Source: Arcuatula senhousia
Lineage: Eukaryota; Mollusca; Bivalvia; Mytilida; Mytilidae
Direction: 5' to 3'
DNA length: 64,000 nucleotides
Assembly (NCBI GenBank): GCA_963971305.1
Contig: OZ020317.1
Coordinates: forward strand, 13,658,001-13,722,000
The notes below the pieces were generated by a model. The model did not search any database. It had not been told where the DNA came from and saw only the letters and a list, made by a program, of their open reading frames with translations. Shown here piece after piece: positions 25,784 to 38,026 of this stretch; the stretch's first letter is position 1, and each line of letters starts with the position of its first letter. The position numbers and the translations under genes were made by a program.

Positions 25784-26146
25784 TATACTCGTAAGAGAGG
25801 GGGGCTATCTTGCAATCACATGGTCTGTTAATTTCTCAGCTTCTACTGAAGGGATTATTTCCAAATTTTATACACAACTTCAGCATGGCAAGTCCTACTG
25901 TCCTTTCCTTTCCAGGTAAATCAGTCATCTTTTTTCTGTTTTTCAGGGTGAATAGACTTTCTTAAGGGAAAAAATGGAAATATTCTCAACTTCCACTTTA
26001 AGAATTGATTTCATAATTGGTACATAGCTTTAGCATGATGAGTTGAAATGTGCATCCCCTTTCCAGGTCAATAGGTTATCTACTTCCTGTTTTTTTTAAT
26101 GGTCGGGTGAGGGTATCTAATTGACACTACTTGTTGCAACCCCTTG
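25784..26146 (+). mobile_element. Element F4 (HINE-like, diverged)
   Basis: Starts TATACTCGTAAGAGAGGGGGGCTAT, has two copies of the CTTCTACTGAAGGGATT-type monomer, and ends GAGGGTAT ... TTGCAACCCCTTG before a T run. Microsatellite lost. Confidence 0.6.
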
Positions 26147-26687
26147 TTTTTTACATAAAAAATTTAAAGTCTCCATTGTATCAGTATATCATGGCCCTTA
26201 TGCACCCACAATAGACTTTCATAATTTCATATGATTCCTGGTTCAGCTAATAATCACTCTCATTTTTGACACAGAAAAGGTAACACTTTTAAATGTCAAT
26301 GTTTTAAAATTATCTTTTTCTCTTATCACATTCAGGAAGTCTACTATTTTATTAGACCGTCTACGATACAATGGTAAAAAAATCTTTAAGGATGACATAA
26401 TCGTTTCAATGTCGAATAGTTGCTATAGATTTCGCAAATTAAGCAATCATAGAAGGTGGCGAATGAATGTACCTGGCACAGTTTTCATTTAAAACTTACA
26501 GCATTTTAAAAATCTATAAAGGAAAACAACAGGCAGTGCTTTCTGTATGACAGGCAGTCAAGCAGATCACAGCTTGTTACTAACTCCCATGGTGCTGAAA
26601 TTCAACAAAAAAGAATAATCAGCCCTTTCCTTTGAAAAAGAGCCTGAAAACATGTATTAACTCTAACAAAAGAAAGCTCACAAGATT

Positions 26688-26847
26688 CAGTGGCGGATCC
26701 AGAAAATTTGAAATGAGGGGCCCCACTAACTAGCCTAAGAGGGGGCCCCGCTTTGGTCACGCTTCAATGATTTCCTATATATTCAACCAAATTTTTCAGC
26801 CAAAAGGGGGGCCCGGGCCCCCAAGGGCCCCCCTGGATCCGCCTATG
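26688..26847. mobile_element. hAT-like MITE (V3), intact ends
   Basis: CAGTGGCGGATCCAG left, CCTGGATCCGCCTATG right, flanked by AGATT at 26683-26687 and 26848-26852. About 160 bp. Confidence 0.7.
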
Positions 26848-27189
26848 AGATTTCACTAGCCAGAACTGATTTTTAGTAGCCCTGTAACCTTTGGGCTCTA
26901 GGGTAATGGTGAGCAGTGAAAAGGTATTAGTTATCTAATATCTAATTATCTTCTATAAATCTCCAAATGCTTCTTTCAATCCAATTTGACTCACCATTCT
27001 TTTAATGAGCTCATCAAAGTTGTCATCTTCATATTTATGAAGGAAAAGTCAAATAATTCTGACTTTTATTTTGACACTTATAAAGTAATTATTTTGTCAC
27101 TCTGTTTTGCATAATTAGTACATATTTCTTAGATTTTAAGTGGTGCAGTCATCAGTGATATAAGATTTGAAAAATGTAGTTGTTTATAG

Positions 27190-27290
27190 TCAATTTATCT
27201 TATTTAGGCCAGATTAATCACAGAGTGAAAAATCCAGGTTATAAAATGGTGAATGTCGGGCAGTCATGCCGTGTGCGGGTGGGGAAGAAT
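27190..27290 (+). repeat. Dispersed repeat N, copy 2
   Basis: AAAATCCAGGTTATAAAATG..GTGAATGTCGGGCAG; see copy 1. A third copy is at 63040-63118 (ATTATAAAATGGTGAATGTT). Confidence 0.45.
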
Positions 27291-27337
27291 TTTCTTAGCC
27301 CCAGAATCTTAAGTCTTTTTTTTGTGCTAATTTAGAC

Positions 27338-27527
27338 ACTGTAAAATTTGAAATTTTCATGGGGTGAATCTTAGTGAAATGGGGAATAAAATTCACATTT
27401 CATATGAATATTTATACTCTGTACTTTTACAAAAATTAATTTGCGTGGGGGGATGTTTTCATGGATATTTTGTGATGGCGAATTAACGTGAAAGTTACTT
27501 CCACATCAAAGTTTCCACGTTTACAGT
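27338..27527. mobile_element. Palindromic MITE with ACTGTAAA ends
   Basis: ACTGTAAAATTTGAAATTTT left, TTTCCACGTTTACAGT right; about 190 bp. Confidence 0.4.
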
Positions 27528-27857
27528 ATATATTTGATCTGAGGGTTGCAATCTCGCTAATTTCTTTGTGTCATTTTGAATGTAGGATAAATGTATCACA
27601 TACTTCTCATCTCATTATCTTCTATTAATAAATCTAATACAAAATATAGGTTATATATATAAGAATATAATGATCAGTGTCTCGAATCTGTGTTTTTTCT
27701 TTAGAAAAGTGGATAAAAGTTAACACAATTATGGCTTCATTAGGTTAATTCTGTCATTTTTTCTTGGACTGACTTTGAGACTAAGATAATGATACTGAGA
27801 TGGATTTTAAAGCACTTGGAGTAGGGTGTATAGAGGAAGAAACATTCTGGTGTCCAG

Positions 27858-28012
27858 GATGGATCAAGAAATTTTCTGAAGAGTGGGAAAAGGGAGTGAG
27901 GGGTTCCACATACAGTCCAATGCAGATGAAAAGGGCCCGGGGTTCCAAACCATTATTTTGCTGAAAATCTAAATGAAAATTTCAGGGGAAAGTAGGGATT
28001 TCAACCCTGATC
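27858..28012. mobile_element. hAT-like MITE remnant (V7), V1 subtype
   Basis: GGATCAAGAAATTTTCTGAA and GCTGAAAATCTAAATGAAA match the interior of V1; ends lost. Further faint remnants of this family lie at 13319-13502, 40560-40672, 47206-47345 and 49665-49710. Confidence 0.4.
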
Positions 28013-28478
28013 ACACAATCCCTTTTGCAAAATATATAATGAAAATCTCTCTAGGAATGCACCAAAACCCAACAAAATGGGTCATGTTTTTCATTATATT
28101 TTTTTTCAAAAAAAGGGGGAGGGGGTGCGATCGCACCCATGCATCCCCCTCCTTCGGACTTTCTTGGACATATTTGTGATTTTCCTTGTGTCCTGAATTT
28201 AGGACAATATCTTTTTAATAGTAGCAGGTTGAATTTTAATGTCTTTGTTTTGCTACATCTGTTGTGCTGTTATTAAGTCCAGAAATGACTTTTTAAAGGA
28301 CGTTTTCTAGTAATATAAGTACTCATTGACAGTCCCAGTTATTGAATACAACATGTTGTACATGTACGTGATGTTGTGATGTTATTTTATACAAAATACG
28401 TCGTACATGTATGTGATGTAATTTTATACAATTTTAGTTTCCATCTGTTCTATCTGTCTATAATAAGATAAACTATTT

Positions 28479-29582
28479 ATACTGTGAGCAACAGCTCACA
28501 AACAAATACCCCCATGCCCCCAAAAACTATTACAAGCTAGAAATTTTAAAATGGGAGTTGTGCATCTACATAATGTCACAAAGATTGTGTGAAAGTTTCA
28601 TGAAAATCCATTGAGTGGTCAAGGCTAAGAAAGCATACTCGTAGCCAGAATGTTTTTAGGGGGGTTCGATTTAGGGTTCGTTTTTCAAAATATTCCTTAT
28701 TTTGATAGTGCTTAACCAAATTTCAGCGTGATTTACCTATATTTTACAATTTTTTTCTCCCAAGGGGGTTTGTCTGAACCCCTCGAACTCTGCCCCCCCC
28801 CCCCCCCAGCTACGGGTATGGAAAGAGTTGTGAAAAATAGAATGGTACCCTTTGATGTTAATATAAATGGAAAGACAGAAGGACAGACACAAATTATTAA
28901 TGTGTTTTTGGGTGTACCATGGCGTAAAATAATAGGGTATGTTTATTTTATAAATTCATTATACCCCCCCCACTTAAAAAGTAGGTGTTATATATTGATA
29001 GGACCAGAGTGAGTGAAGTTCTTCCTGTAAAATGAAAACGTTGACAGATTTTTTGACGTGGCCATTTTTCAATGATTTTATATATAGATGCTTTATACTG
29101 AAGTACACATGTACTTATGTTTTAAAATAATGATTTCTATGGACCATAAATAGTTCTCACCCTCTTATATCCTTAAGGGCAATAAATCTGTTAAGATGAA
29201 ATGAGTGCTTAAAGATTACTTCTTATAGAAAATATGTGGGTGGACTCTTTGTGACTTGAAAAATCACATAAAATATGTTTTTTTTTTATTTATGTATTCT
29301 TCGTGTATAATATATTTTATAGAAATGCTGAACATTGTTGTTTATGTCAAAAATGGACTTTTAAAGTAGCGCAAATGTAGATGGAATTGCAAATGCAAGA
29401 ACATAAAATTGATGTCTGTTTTTTAGCTCACAGATTGACCCAAACAGTACCACTAGTAAATTAAAGACTTGTTGGTTTAAACTTATTTATTTATCCTGGT
29501 GGACTTGAAATTTGTTTTACAGTACAGAGTCCAATATGTAGTGGGGTGTATACTTTTGTGAGCTCGCTCACAGTATTACTTG
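28479..29582 (+). mobile_element. Element I (HINE-like or foldback)
   Basis: ATACTGTGAGC (28479-28489) and exact reverse complement GCTCACAGTAT (29566-29576). Both termini fold (TGTGAGC-AACA-GCTCACA; GTGAGC-TC-GCTCAC). Ends CTTG before TTT. The internal purine-type microsatellite (gacagaaggacagac, about 28875) is opposite in sense to the other families, so its orientation is ambiguous. Contains a C-run near 28794. Confidence 0.6.
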
Positions 29583-30324
29583 TTTATCCTGGATAGTGAA
29601 ACAAGCTTAATGCTTATCTGAATCCCTATCCAGAAAGCACTGTTTGCTAGTGTGGCTGCTTTGCAGTAGACCCCGTTGAGCCTCATACTTATCAAACTCT
29701 ACAAAGGGGTCTTAAACATGCATTGGATATTGCTCTTCACATACACAAAACTTTTTTTCGTCCCTTTCAAAGGACTAGCAAATTGTTCCTTGAGACCATC
29801 CTTGCAAATGGACGTGTCAAGAGTAAGAGTCGGAAAATTGGTTCATGAAATTTTCACCCTAGAGGAGGATTCAAACCATGAACCTTAGTGTTAGTAGTCT
29901 TATGCGACAACCATGGTCAGGTGACCATGGTGGTCCATGTTGTTCCATTTAACAAAAATTGTTTCAACATCAACCTTGGTTATCCATGGTCAACCATGGT
30001 CATGTTTCACAGGGGATTGACACAGTCAATTTTTTTAAAAATCCTTTTGTAATATAAAACTGGAATATTTATATGTAGGGGTGGGCTGGGACACATGTTA
30101 TTTTTTATCTGTCTGTCATAAATGTGAGACATACATGAAATTTGAACCAGATTTAACTAAGCTTTCACATTACTTTATATGTATATAAATCTTTGGTAAG
30201 ACACAATCATATTCATGATATTGTATGAAATTTGATCTTTGCATCTTATTGAATGTTCAACCCACTGATGTTGAGGGGTATACAGTATTGGGGTCTGTTA
30301 ATTTGCCTGTCCATCAGTACAATT
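29583..30324. other. No gene: ACCATGGTCA inverted motifs
   Basis: 29903-30003 contains several CCATGGTCA/TGACCATGG copies in both orientations, possibly a decayed foldback element. The 70-codon frame at 29676 has no supporting feature. Confidence 0.4.
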
Positions 30325-30472
30325 CAGACACAGATTTTAAATAGAAGAGGGGGATAAAGGATGTGCGCCCCCACTAAAACTGGTCAAAATTATATTTTGC
30401 AAAGATAAAAAAAAATTAAAACTATAACAATTTTTACGCCCCCCCTAAATTACAATCCTGGATCCGCCCCTG
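30325..30472. mobile_element. hAT-like MITE (V5), degenerate left end
   Basis: Right end CTGGATCCGCCCCTG at 30458-30472 is intact; the left end (CAGACACAGATTTT) is decayed. Confidence 0.5.
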
Positions 30473-30672
30473 CTGAATTGATCAGAATTTCTGAAACCAA
30501 GTTTACTAAGTTCAGGTGAAATTATCATCATATTTTTGTAGAAGATGTTTTAACCAGAGCCGGAAGAAAAAAATAGCCTGTAGTTCTATGTAATGGTTTT
30601 CCTAAAGAGCCTCATAACAGTAGGTGAGATGTAGATTTAAACACTTCCTTCACACTTTCCCCTTTTAAATTT

Positions 30673-31604
30673 TTGTACAAACGCAAAAAAATTACGGACG
30701 TATAATAATAATAATACTTTATTGTCATGGTAAGATGCTGTTGTCGTCGTCTGCATCGGTGTCTGTTAACATCAGTGTATACACGATATCATCTTAAGTT
30801 CTAGTTATTCGAATGCAATGGAATTTGACAATGATTATTCCTTACTATTATAGGATGGATGGGATTGATTTTGGGGTCCTCCCTTTTCGTTCAGAAATGA
30901 GGGGCCAAAAAGGGGTCAAAACTTTTTTTACTGTTCCCACAATAACTTTTGTTCTGGTGTACCAAATGCTGTGAAATTTTACAATAATGTTTCATACCAT
31001 AAAAGAATGAATGGGATTGATTTTTAGGGCCCCTGTTTTATTCGTTTAGAAATTAGGGGCCCAAAAGTGGCAAAAAATGCAATTTTTTATTTCTGGTCTG
31101 ATTTTGAAAATTTTTTTGCATGTTAAGTATTGTCAAGAAGTCAATACAAAAAGAAGGATTAATTATTGCAGCCTCCCCTTTTTTTACGTTACAAAATTAG
31201 GGGCCAAAAAGGACCAAATTCGAAAACTTTTTTATTTATTGTCCGATTTAAAAAAAATATATATTTGCTAAATATTTCTTGTCAATTAGTGTATTTACAA
31301 AATTGAGGATTAAATTTGTGACACTCCCCTCCCCCTAATTGCTGTAAGGGACCAAAAGGGGCTAAAATGAAAATTAATGGATACACTTAATGGTAATATT
31401 TTTGAAATTGTAATTTATTTTTTAAAATGTATTTGTTGTGAAATGTGGGTGGTAAGTCCACCAAAGGCAGCATGTGTCAATAAACTTTGTCAGTCCACCA
31501 TGGACTGCATGTGTCTAAAGCAATTGACTATCCATATTGGGCCTCAAGCGTACAGGGTTCGACATGTTGGGGTCGTATCATGCTGCGCTCAGCGAAGCTT
31601 TTTA
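30673..31604 (+). mobile_element. Element A3 (HINE-like), followed by the LINE
   Basis: Diverged copy of A: 5' GTACAAACGC hairpin with TTACGGACGTATAA, gttgtcgtcgtc, GGGGCCAAAAAGGGG monomers, and the 3' block ending GGTCGTATCATGCTGCGCTC...GCTTTTTATTG. About 23 extra bases at 30706-30728 look like a LINE tail on the minus strand. The LINE starts at its right end. Confidence 0.68.
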
Positions 31605-31610
31605 TTGACT

Positions 31611-33632
31611 ATGACCCTTGTTTGGAGACGCGTATTATTGAACAGATACTATAAACAATTGGGTGAAAATAGATGTACAAACATTAAATGGAAAGACTAT
31701 GACTCCTCCACGAAAAATATAACCGTCAGAGATGAAAATAAGTCATTTTCATGGCGACTACCGGACCCAGCGTTATTCAAAACAACAGTGGATATAACAA
31801 TAAATAGTCAAAAACTTTGTGTGATTACTTTATTCTATACAACATACAACATGATGGTACAAGGAAAGAATTCTGAAAAATGGTTTGAACATGAATGTAA
31901 TCCTCTCAAAAGCATAGTAGCCAAAATAATTAGTGAAAAGGGACAAAACTCTATCAGTCAAGTTGACAAATTAATAAATACAATACCAATCTCAGCTGAG
32001 ATATGTGATCAGTCCGATACAATCAATGACTCTTTAAATGATTCTACATTAGTAAAAGAAGTAGTTTCACAAGAACAAAACATCCAAGAGGCCGCACATC
32101 CTATTGCTGACCAAGTTCAGGCCCAACCCCCCCAAAATAGTGAAAAACTGAAAAAGGTGTGTACAAATAAGGAAACTTGTGAAGAGTCAATTCAATCTAT
32201 TGTTAAGGAATTACAAGCTGTCAAAAACACCATGCATGAAATGGAACGAAAATTAGCTGAAAAAGATGAAAGTATAGGAAAAATTATATCTCTGTGCGAA
32301 AATCTTGATCTTAAATTAGATAAAATGCCTGAAATGCATAAAGATATGTTAGCACTTAAGGAGGTTGTGTACAAATTGAAAATACCGCAAAAAACTAATG
32401 ACGTTGATTTTCTGAAGGAGGCAGAAAGTATTAACAAACAAATAGGGGAAATAAAACAGGAAATTAATAATTCAAAATGCAAAGTAATAATAAACCATAC
32501 TGATATTTTGAAGGAGACTGAAAATATTAAGAAGCAAGTAGGTGAAATTAAACAAAGTTCCATGCCTGATATGGAGAAACAAGCAGTTCAAGAGATCCTA
32601 AGAGAAACCATCAGTATCAAAACTGAAATTAATGGAATGAAAAAAGATATCGAAGTTATGAAAAATAAACAAACCGAAAAAAATGAAGATTCCACAAATA
32701 AACTTCAAAATAAACATGTGAACCAAAGAAATACTGACAAAGAGGTAAGAATTGAAGGAAGCAACGAAAAGGAAAATAAACAAAACCCTGAACCACTCCG
32801 TCAAAAGCCAAAAATTTGGATAATCGGTACATCTATAGTGAAACAGTTAGACGGAAGAAAAATGTACAAAAACATAAATACACGCATAACAACACTTTAC
32901 GATAAAACAATAGTTGGTGCTAAGCAGTATATAATGGAGCAAAAGATCCATAAAGATACAACTGTTATTATGATTCAAGTGGGATCTAATGATCTGGAAT
33001 TTGAGGGAGTAGAACAAGCGATGGAGCAGTATGAGGAGCTTATAGACTTGGTGAAGAAAACTTACCCAGGGGCAAAAATAGTAGTGGGACAAATCCTACC
33101 CCGTTTCTATGAGAACTATGATTTATCAGTACAATACAATACTAAACGGTGTCAGTTTAACACCTTATTGCGAGATATGTGTAGAGATAAAAGCCTCGAA
33201 ACCATAAACTACGATGACATGCAAGAAAACGACTTTCAGGATGGCATACATATGAATTTTAATGGAGTGAAATCTTATGTCAAGAGCTTTAAAAACATAG
33301 TGAATCCTCTGGTCAATGTTCAGTATAAGACACCAGAGTCACAGCAAACTAAAAGACCTCCGTTATATCAAAACAGTTTTCCGCAGAGGCAACAATATAG
33401 AAATCCCAACCAAACACCGTTCTTTGATAGTTATTCTGCTGGAAACTCTTTCCGACGCGATGAAATGCCATATGGGCCAACTAGGAAACAATATCAGGGT
33501 TACAATAACTACCAACAGAATTCGCCCAAACCAACAAACCGAAACTTTGGAGGAACAAGTCTGAACAACACGAACTTGTACAATTTATTAGAAATGGTTC
33601 TTAGTCAAAGAAACCAACCAGGTTTTATGTAA
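31611..33632 (+). CDS. LINE ORF1: coiled-coil + SGNH/GDSL esterase protein
   Basis: 673 codons from the ATG at 31611. The frame stays open upstream to 31377, but that part is the tail of repeat A3, so the inner ATG is preferred. Order of parts: N-terminal region with an FYTTYNMMVQG motif (about residues 75-85); long Lys/Glu-rich coiled coil (about 178-365) containing an imperfect internal duplication (LKEAESINKQIGEIKQ and LKETENIKKQVGEIKQ); SGNH hydrolase domain (about 400-560) with GTS Ser408, GSND Asn460 and DGIH Asp544/His547; Q/N/Y/P-rich tail (about 575-673). The catalytic residues look intact. ORF1 proteins of this kind bind element RNA in ribonucleoprotein particles; the role of the esterase is not settled. 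No RRM or CCHC motif was seen in ORF1. No frameshift. Confidence 0.85.
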   Translation: MTLVWRRVLLNRYYKQLGENRCTNIKWKDYDSSTKNITVRDENKSFSWRLPDPALFKTTVDITINSQKLCVITLFYTTYNMMVQGKNSEKWFEHECNPLKSIVAKIISEKGQNSISQVDKLINTIPISAEICDQSDTINDSLNDSTLVKEVVSQEQNIQEAAHPIADQVQAQPPQNSEKLKKVCTNKETCEESIQSIVKELQAVKNTMHEMERKLAEKDESIGKIISLCENLDLKLDKMPEMHKDMLALKEVVYKLKIPQKTNDVDFLKEAESINKQIGEIKQEINNSKCKVIINHTDILKETENIKKQVGEIKQSSMPDMEKQAVQEILRETISIKTEINGMKKDIEVMKNKQTEKNEDSTNKLQNKHVNQRNTDKEVRIEGSNEKENKQNPEPLRQKPKIWIIGTSIVKQLDGRKMYKNINTRITTLYDKTIVGAKQYIMEQKIHKDTTVIMIQVGSNDLEFEGVEQAMEQYEELIDLVKKTYPGAKIVVGQILPRFYENYDLSVQYNTKRCQFNTLLRDMCRDKSLETINYDDMQENDFQDGIHMNFNGVKSYVKSFKNIVNPLVNVQYKTPESQQTKRPPLYQNSFPQRQQYRNPNQTPFFDSYSAGNSFRRDEMPYGPTRKQYQGYNNYQQNSPKPTNRNFGGTSLNNTNLYNLLEMVLSQRNQPGFM

Positions 33633-34199
33633 ATGTCTTTTCATGTACATTGTTTTTTCTCTTGTTAATGTTGGGTCAGACCAATACAAGTATTAACAGT
33701 TTGTCATTTTCTTATAAATACAGACATTTTGTGTTCATTATATGGTTAAAGAAACATGTAAAGTCTATACTATGAATATGTAGCTGATATTTTTTCTACA
33801 CACTTCAGTGTAAAATTTGTCTTTTTATGTCTATTTGTACATTCATGTATTTTGTTATTGTAAGGATTAATTTTCCTTTCTTTTATGATAAAAATCATAT
33901 TTTTCTCTTAAATTGGCAAAGAAAACTTTTGAAAAATTTTAATTTTCAAAATCTCTTACAACCCTACTAGATAAAGAAAATAATAAAAAAAACACTTGGC
34001 AAATTTGTCAACAAATTGAAAATGGGATAGAGTTATTCCTCTTTGCTTGAAAGCCAAACAATTAAAGTTCACCATGTAACAATATTCTTAGATATTTCTG
34101 ACTCTTTGAATTATCATAATAAATAACCTATCGCTTAAAGAAAAGATACACAAAAGTAATTATGTAATTATGTATTTATGCATTTTGTAGTTTTCAGTC
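33633..34199 (+). other. Inter-ORF spacer of the LINE
   Basis: 567 bp of AT-rich sequence between ORF1 stop and ORF2 start with no open frame of note. It is unusually long for a two-ORF LINE, so ORF2 translation would need reinitiation, an internal entry site or a separate transcript (inference). Confidence 0.6.
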
Positions 34200-37100
34200 A
34201 TGTTGATTCATTGTTATGTAACTATCTTGTTGATAATGATACAAAAAAAGGAAAATATGTACAATTTTAAAAGCCAACTATCAATATCTGCCTGGAATAT
34301 TCACGGTTTAGGGAATAAGGTAAATGATGACTCTTTTTTAGAAAAAATTTCCTCAGACATAAATATTCTATTAGAAACATGGACCGGAGCGAAATCAAAT
34401 TTTAAACTACCGGATTATTATTCAATTTCTAAATGAAGAAAAAAAAGAAAAAAATCAAGACGTCATAGTGGCGGAATCATTGTTCTATATAAAAAAAACA
34501 TTTCAAAAGGTATCTCCTATATAAAGGATGCAACTACATCTGAAAACAGGTTGTGGTTAAAATTAGAGAAAAACTTTTTCGGCTTAGACAGAGATTTATT
34601 TGTATGTGCTGTTTATATTCCACCAGTAACTTCAAACCACTATGACGATGACTTTGAGAAACTAGAAAATGAGATAAGCACTTTTTCAAATACAGGTAAA
34701 ATTCTCCTTATTGGAGATTTCAATTGTCGCACCGGCCAAAACCAAGATTATATACCAGATGATTCAATAGACCTGAATGATTTTGGAAATGAAAATATAT
34801 TACCTGCAAATTATTCAATACCGGTAGACGAAAATCCCCCCATTAGAAATAACCAAGATAAAGTATGTAATAACCAAGGTTCCAATCTTCTCAATATGTG
34901 TATTTCTTCAAAGTTAAGAATATTTAATGGCAGATTTGTTGGTGATTCAATGGGTTATTTCACATGTCTTACCCCAAAAGGTACAAGCAGTGTAGACTAT
35001 GCTATTGGTAGTGAAAGTCTTCTGTCCTCTGTTCTATATTTTATTACTCAAGAATTTAATTACCTGCCTGATCATGCCCAAATTAAACTACTAATTAAAT
35101 GCAACATTAATCTAAAAAACCCTTTGCAATTTATATCAAATTGACAAGATAATGTTAAATTTAAATGGACAGCTGGTTCCAGTGCAAAACTAGAAAGCGC
35201 CCTATGCGACGAAACAATAGTAAATCAAATTTTTCAGTTTGAAACCAATCAATTTTCAGAAGATCAGAGTGGTATAAATAGAGCAGCTGAAGAATTTAGT
35301 TCTATTTTGAATAAGCTTGCAGAAAAGTCTTGTAAAGTTGTGACCCATAAAAAGAAGAGGAAGAAGAAAACTAAAGTTAAACAGCCTTGGTCTGACAAAA
35401 CAATATATGATCAAAAGAAAAATTTAAATTATTTGAGCGGTCAGATCAGGAAAACCCCTTTTAATCGTGAGTTGAAACAGAAATACTTTTTACAATTAAA
35501 ATCTTTTAAAAAAGCTGTTAAGCACAAAAAATATTTATATAAACAATCCATATTTGATAAACTCTCTGACACAATTAATAATAACCCCTCAGAGTTCTGG
35601 AAAACTCTCAACTCTATGACTGAAAAAGAAGCCAATGAAAATGAAGAAGTTTTAGAATTGATTTCTGATTTTGAAAATATAGTTGCCCATGTTAAAAAAC
35701 AAGGAGAGTGTAAATGTATTAATCAAGATTTTCAGAATAAAGTTCGCTCAGAAATTCCAAAAATTGAAGAAAAAATAACCTTTGAAGAAAAAACAGATAA
35801 ACCTATAACAATTAGTGAAATAAAAAATGTACTCAAAACACTAAAAAAGGGTAAATCAAGTGGTCCAGATGGTATAATAAATGAAATATTTAGATATAGT
35901 TGTAACACAACAGTTGCTGCCCTTACCAGGCTGTTCAATCTTATTTTAAAATCTGGACACTACCCACACCAGTGGAACAAGTCTCACCTGATTTTGTTAC
36001 ACAAATCTGGCAATAAACTAGATCCCTCTAATTACAGGGGAATTTCTCTTATTAATTGCATAGCAAAAATATTTAGTAGTGTCCTTAACAATAGACTCAA
36101 ATTTATTATGAAGGAAAAATATGCAAATTCCCAATTTGGTTTCAGAGAAAATTACAGAACCAGTGATAGTTTATTTGTTCTCAAAACTCTAATTAATAAA
36201 TATATTCACAAAAATAAAAAGAAACTTTACTTCTGTTTTGTGGATTTCCAAAAAGCTTTTGACTCTGTGTGGAGGGAAGGGTTATTATTTAAATTGGCTA
36301 AGATGGGGACGGGCAAATATATGTATAATATCATTAAAAATATGCTGACTAAAACAGAAATTGCATTGAGAGTGGATCAGAAACACTCAGAATATTTTGA
36401 TATACAAAGGGGTGTGAAGCAGGGAGATTCATTAAGCTCCACCCTGTTCAATATGTTTATAAATGACCTAAACCTAAACTTTATTTCACAGAATTGTGAT
36501 CCTCCAAAACTAATAGATTCTTACATTGGTTCCTTATCATTTGCAGATGACCTTCTGATCATGTCTGAAAGTAGGGAAGGTCTACAAAATAGTGTAAATA
36601 ACCTAACTAGTTTTTGTGATAACTGGCAACTTTCATTAAATGTTAAAAAAACTAAAACCATGGTGGTCCAACAGTATTCTAATAATAAAATTGATTCATT
36701 CATAGAGTATAAGGGAGTTAATATTCAGAATGTAGAAGAATATAAATTCTTAGGCACTCTTCTGAAAAACAATGGGAACCTAAAACACAGCCTGGAAGAA
36801 CTTTCTAAAAAAGCTAGAAAAGTTCTTTTTTCTATTAGAGGAAAGACTGCTTCTTTAGGCAATCTTCCTACTTCAGTTATTAATAATCTATTTGATAAAC
36901 TAGTTATTCCGATATTAACTTATAGTTCTGAGATATCATTTATGGACTTTTTCAGTGCTCAATATAGAGCAAAACAGAGGGCAGCTACCAACAACATAGA
37001 AATTGACCCCTTTCACTTTATAGATAAAACTCCCTTTGAAAAAGTCCACATTAGTTTCTGCAAATTTACACTTGGGACAAGGAAAACTTCATCGAATTTA

Positions 37101-37826
37101 GGGGCACGTTTAGAATTGGGAAGGGTTCCTATTGAAAATTATATTTTGAAACAATCACTTCTATATTTGGCAAGATTATATACTGATGATTTAAATCCAT
37201 TATTAAAAGAAGCATTTGATCTTTCAAAATCTCTTGATTCAGAAGGTGTTTACTCTTGGTATACATATATTAAAAATGCATTTGAGGACCAAGATCTTCT
37301 GGACAATATATCCAACTGCAAATGTCTAAAAGATGTTAAGAAAATAAAATTAACTATTAAAGATAAGACCTTTGACTATTATCATAACCTTTATATAAAT
37401 AAGATAGAGAAAATAGATATAAACAGCAAACTCTTCTTGTATAAGAATTTAAAACCCTTAACAGAACCTAAATTTTATCTTTCATATAATGATTTTTCAA
37501 TTAGGAATATTTTTACAAAACTTCGTATAAGTGACCATAATTTGGAAATTGAGAGAGGTCGCTATTTCAAAATAAATAGAGATGAAAGATTATGCAAATT
37601 TTGCAAAATAGTAGAGGATGAAGAACACTTTATTTTAAAATGCTCGAAAAATGAGAATATCAGACAAGCTCTCTTTGGAGATATTAAAAAAGACTGTAAC
37701 AATTTCCCTGACCTTCCAGATGATCAAAAGATTAATTATCTTTTGAATCCTAAAACCTTTAGACATGTTAAAATTATTGGCTTCTTTTTAAAACGGTCAT
37801 ATGAACTGAGGACAGAAGACTTTTGA
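34200..37826 (+). pseudogene. LINE ORF2: APE endonuclease - reverse transcriptase, two premature TGA codons
   Basis: One continuous frame of 1208 codons interrupted only by TGA at 34434-34436 and 35142-35144. Endonuclease motifs: SAWNIHG near the start, LLETW, GDFN (about residue 172), SSVDY and PDHAQ (His about 292). Reverse transcriptase: SSGPDG, SNYRGISL, VDFQKAFD (Asp about 682), QGDSLSSTLFN and the catalytic FADD (Asp 783-784). Near the C-terminus is a CX2CX7HX4C knuckle (residues 1132-1148). Both stops could have arisen from CGA by a single C-to-T change. The frame is otherwise open, so the copy looks recently dead. ATGs at 34200, 34236 and 34257 are alternative starts. Confidence 0.88.
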
Positions 37827-38011
37827 TAACATGCCTACTTCATATAAACATAATGTCTACTTGCACTCAATGGCATGTTTATTTTTATACAATTATAATG
37901 TTAAATTTGTTAGTACAATATTTTGTATTCTGTATTTTGATCATGCTATATTTGTGCTTGTATATATGTTACTGCAGCCCTAGTTTTTAGGGTTAATAGT
38001 TTGAAATAAAG

Positions 38012-38026
38012 TTATTATTATTATTA
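38012..38026 (+). repeat. TTA-repeat 3' tail of the LINE
   Basis: Five TTA units directly after an AATAAAG, at the junction with unrelated DNA. Short microsatellite tails instead of poly(A) are typical of several LINE clades. Confidence 0.7.

Noticed and set aside
30673..31604. 5' UTR/promoter of the LINE
   Set aside because: The segment is a recognisable copy of element A (compare A1 and A2), so it is flanking DNA rather than part of the LINE.
32192..33092. Minus-strand membrane-like proteins
   Set aside because: Antisense shadows of the Lys/Glu-rich LINE ORF1.
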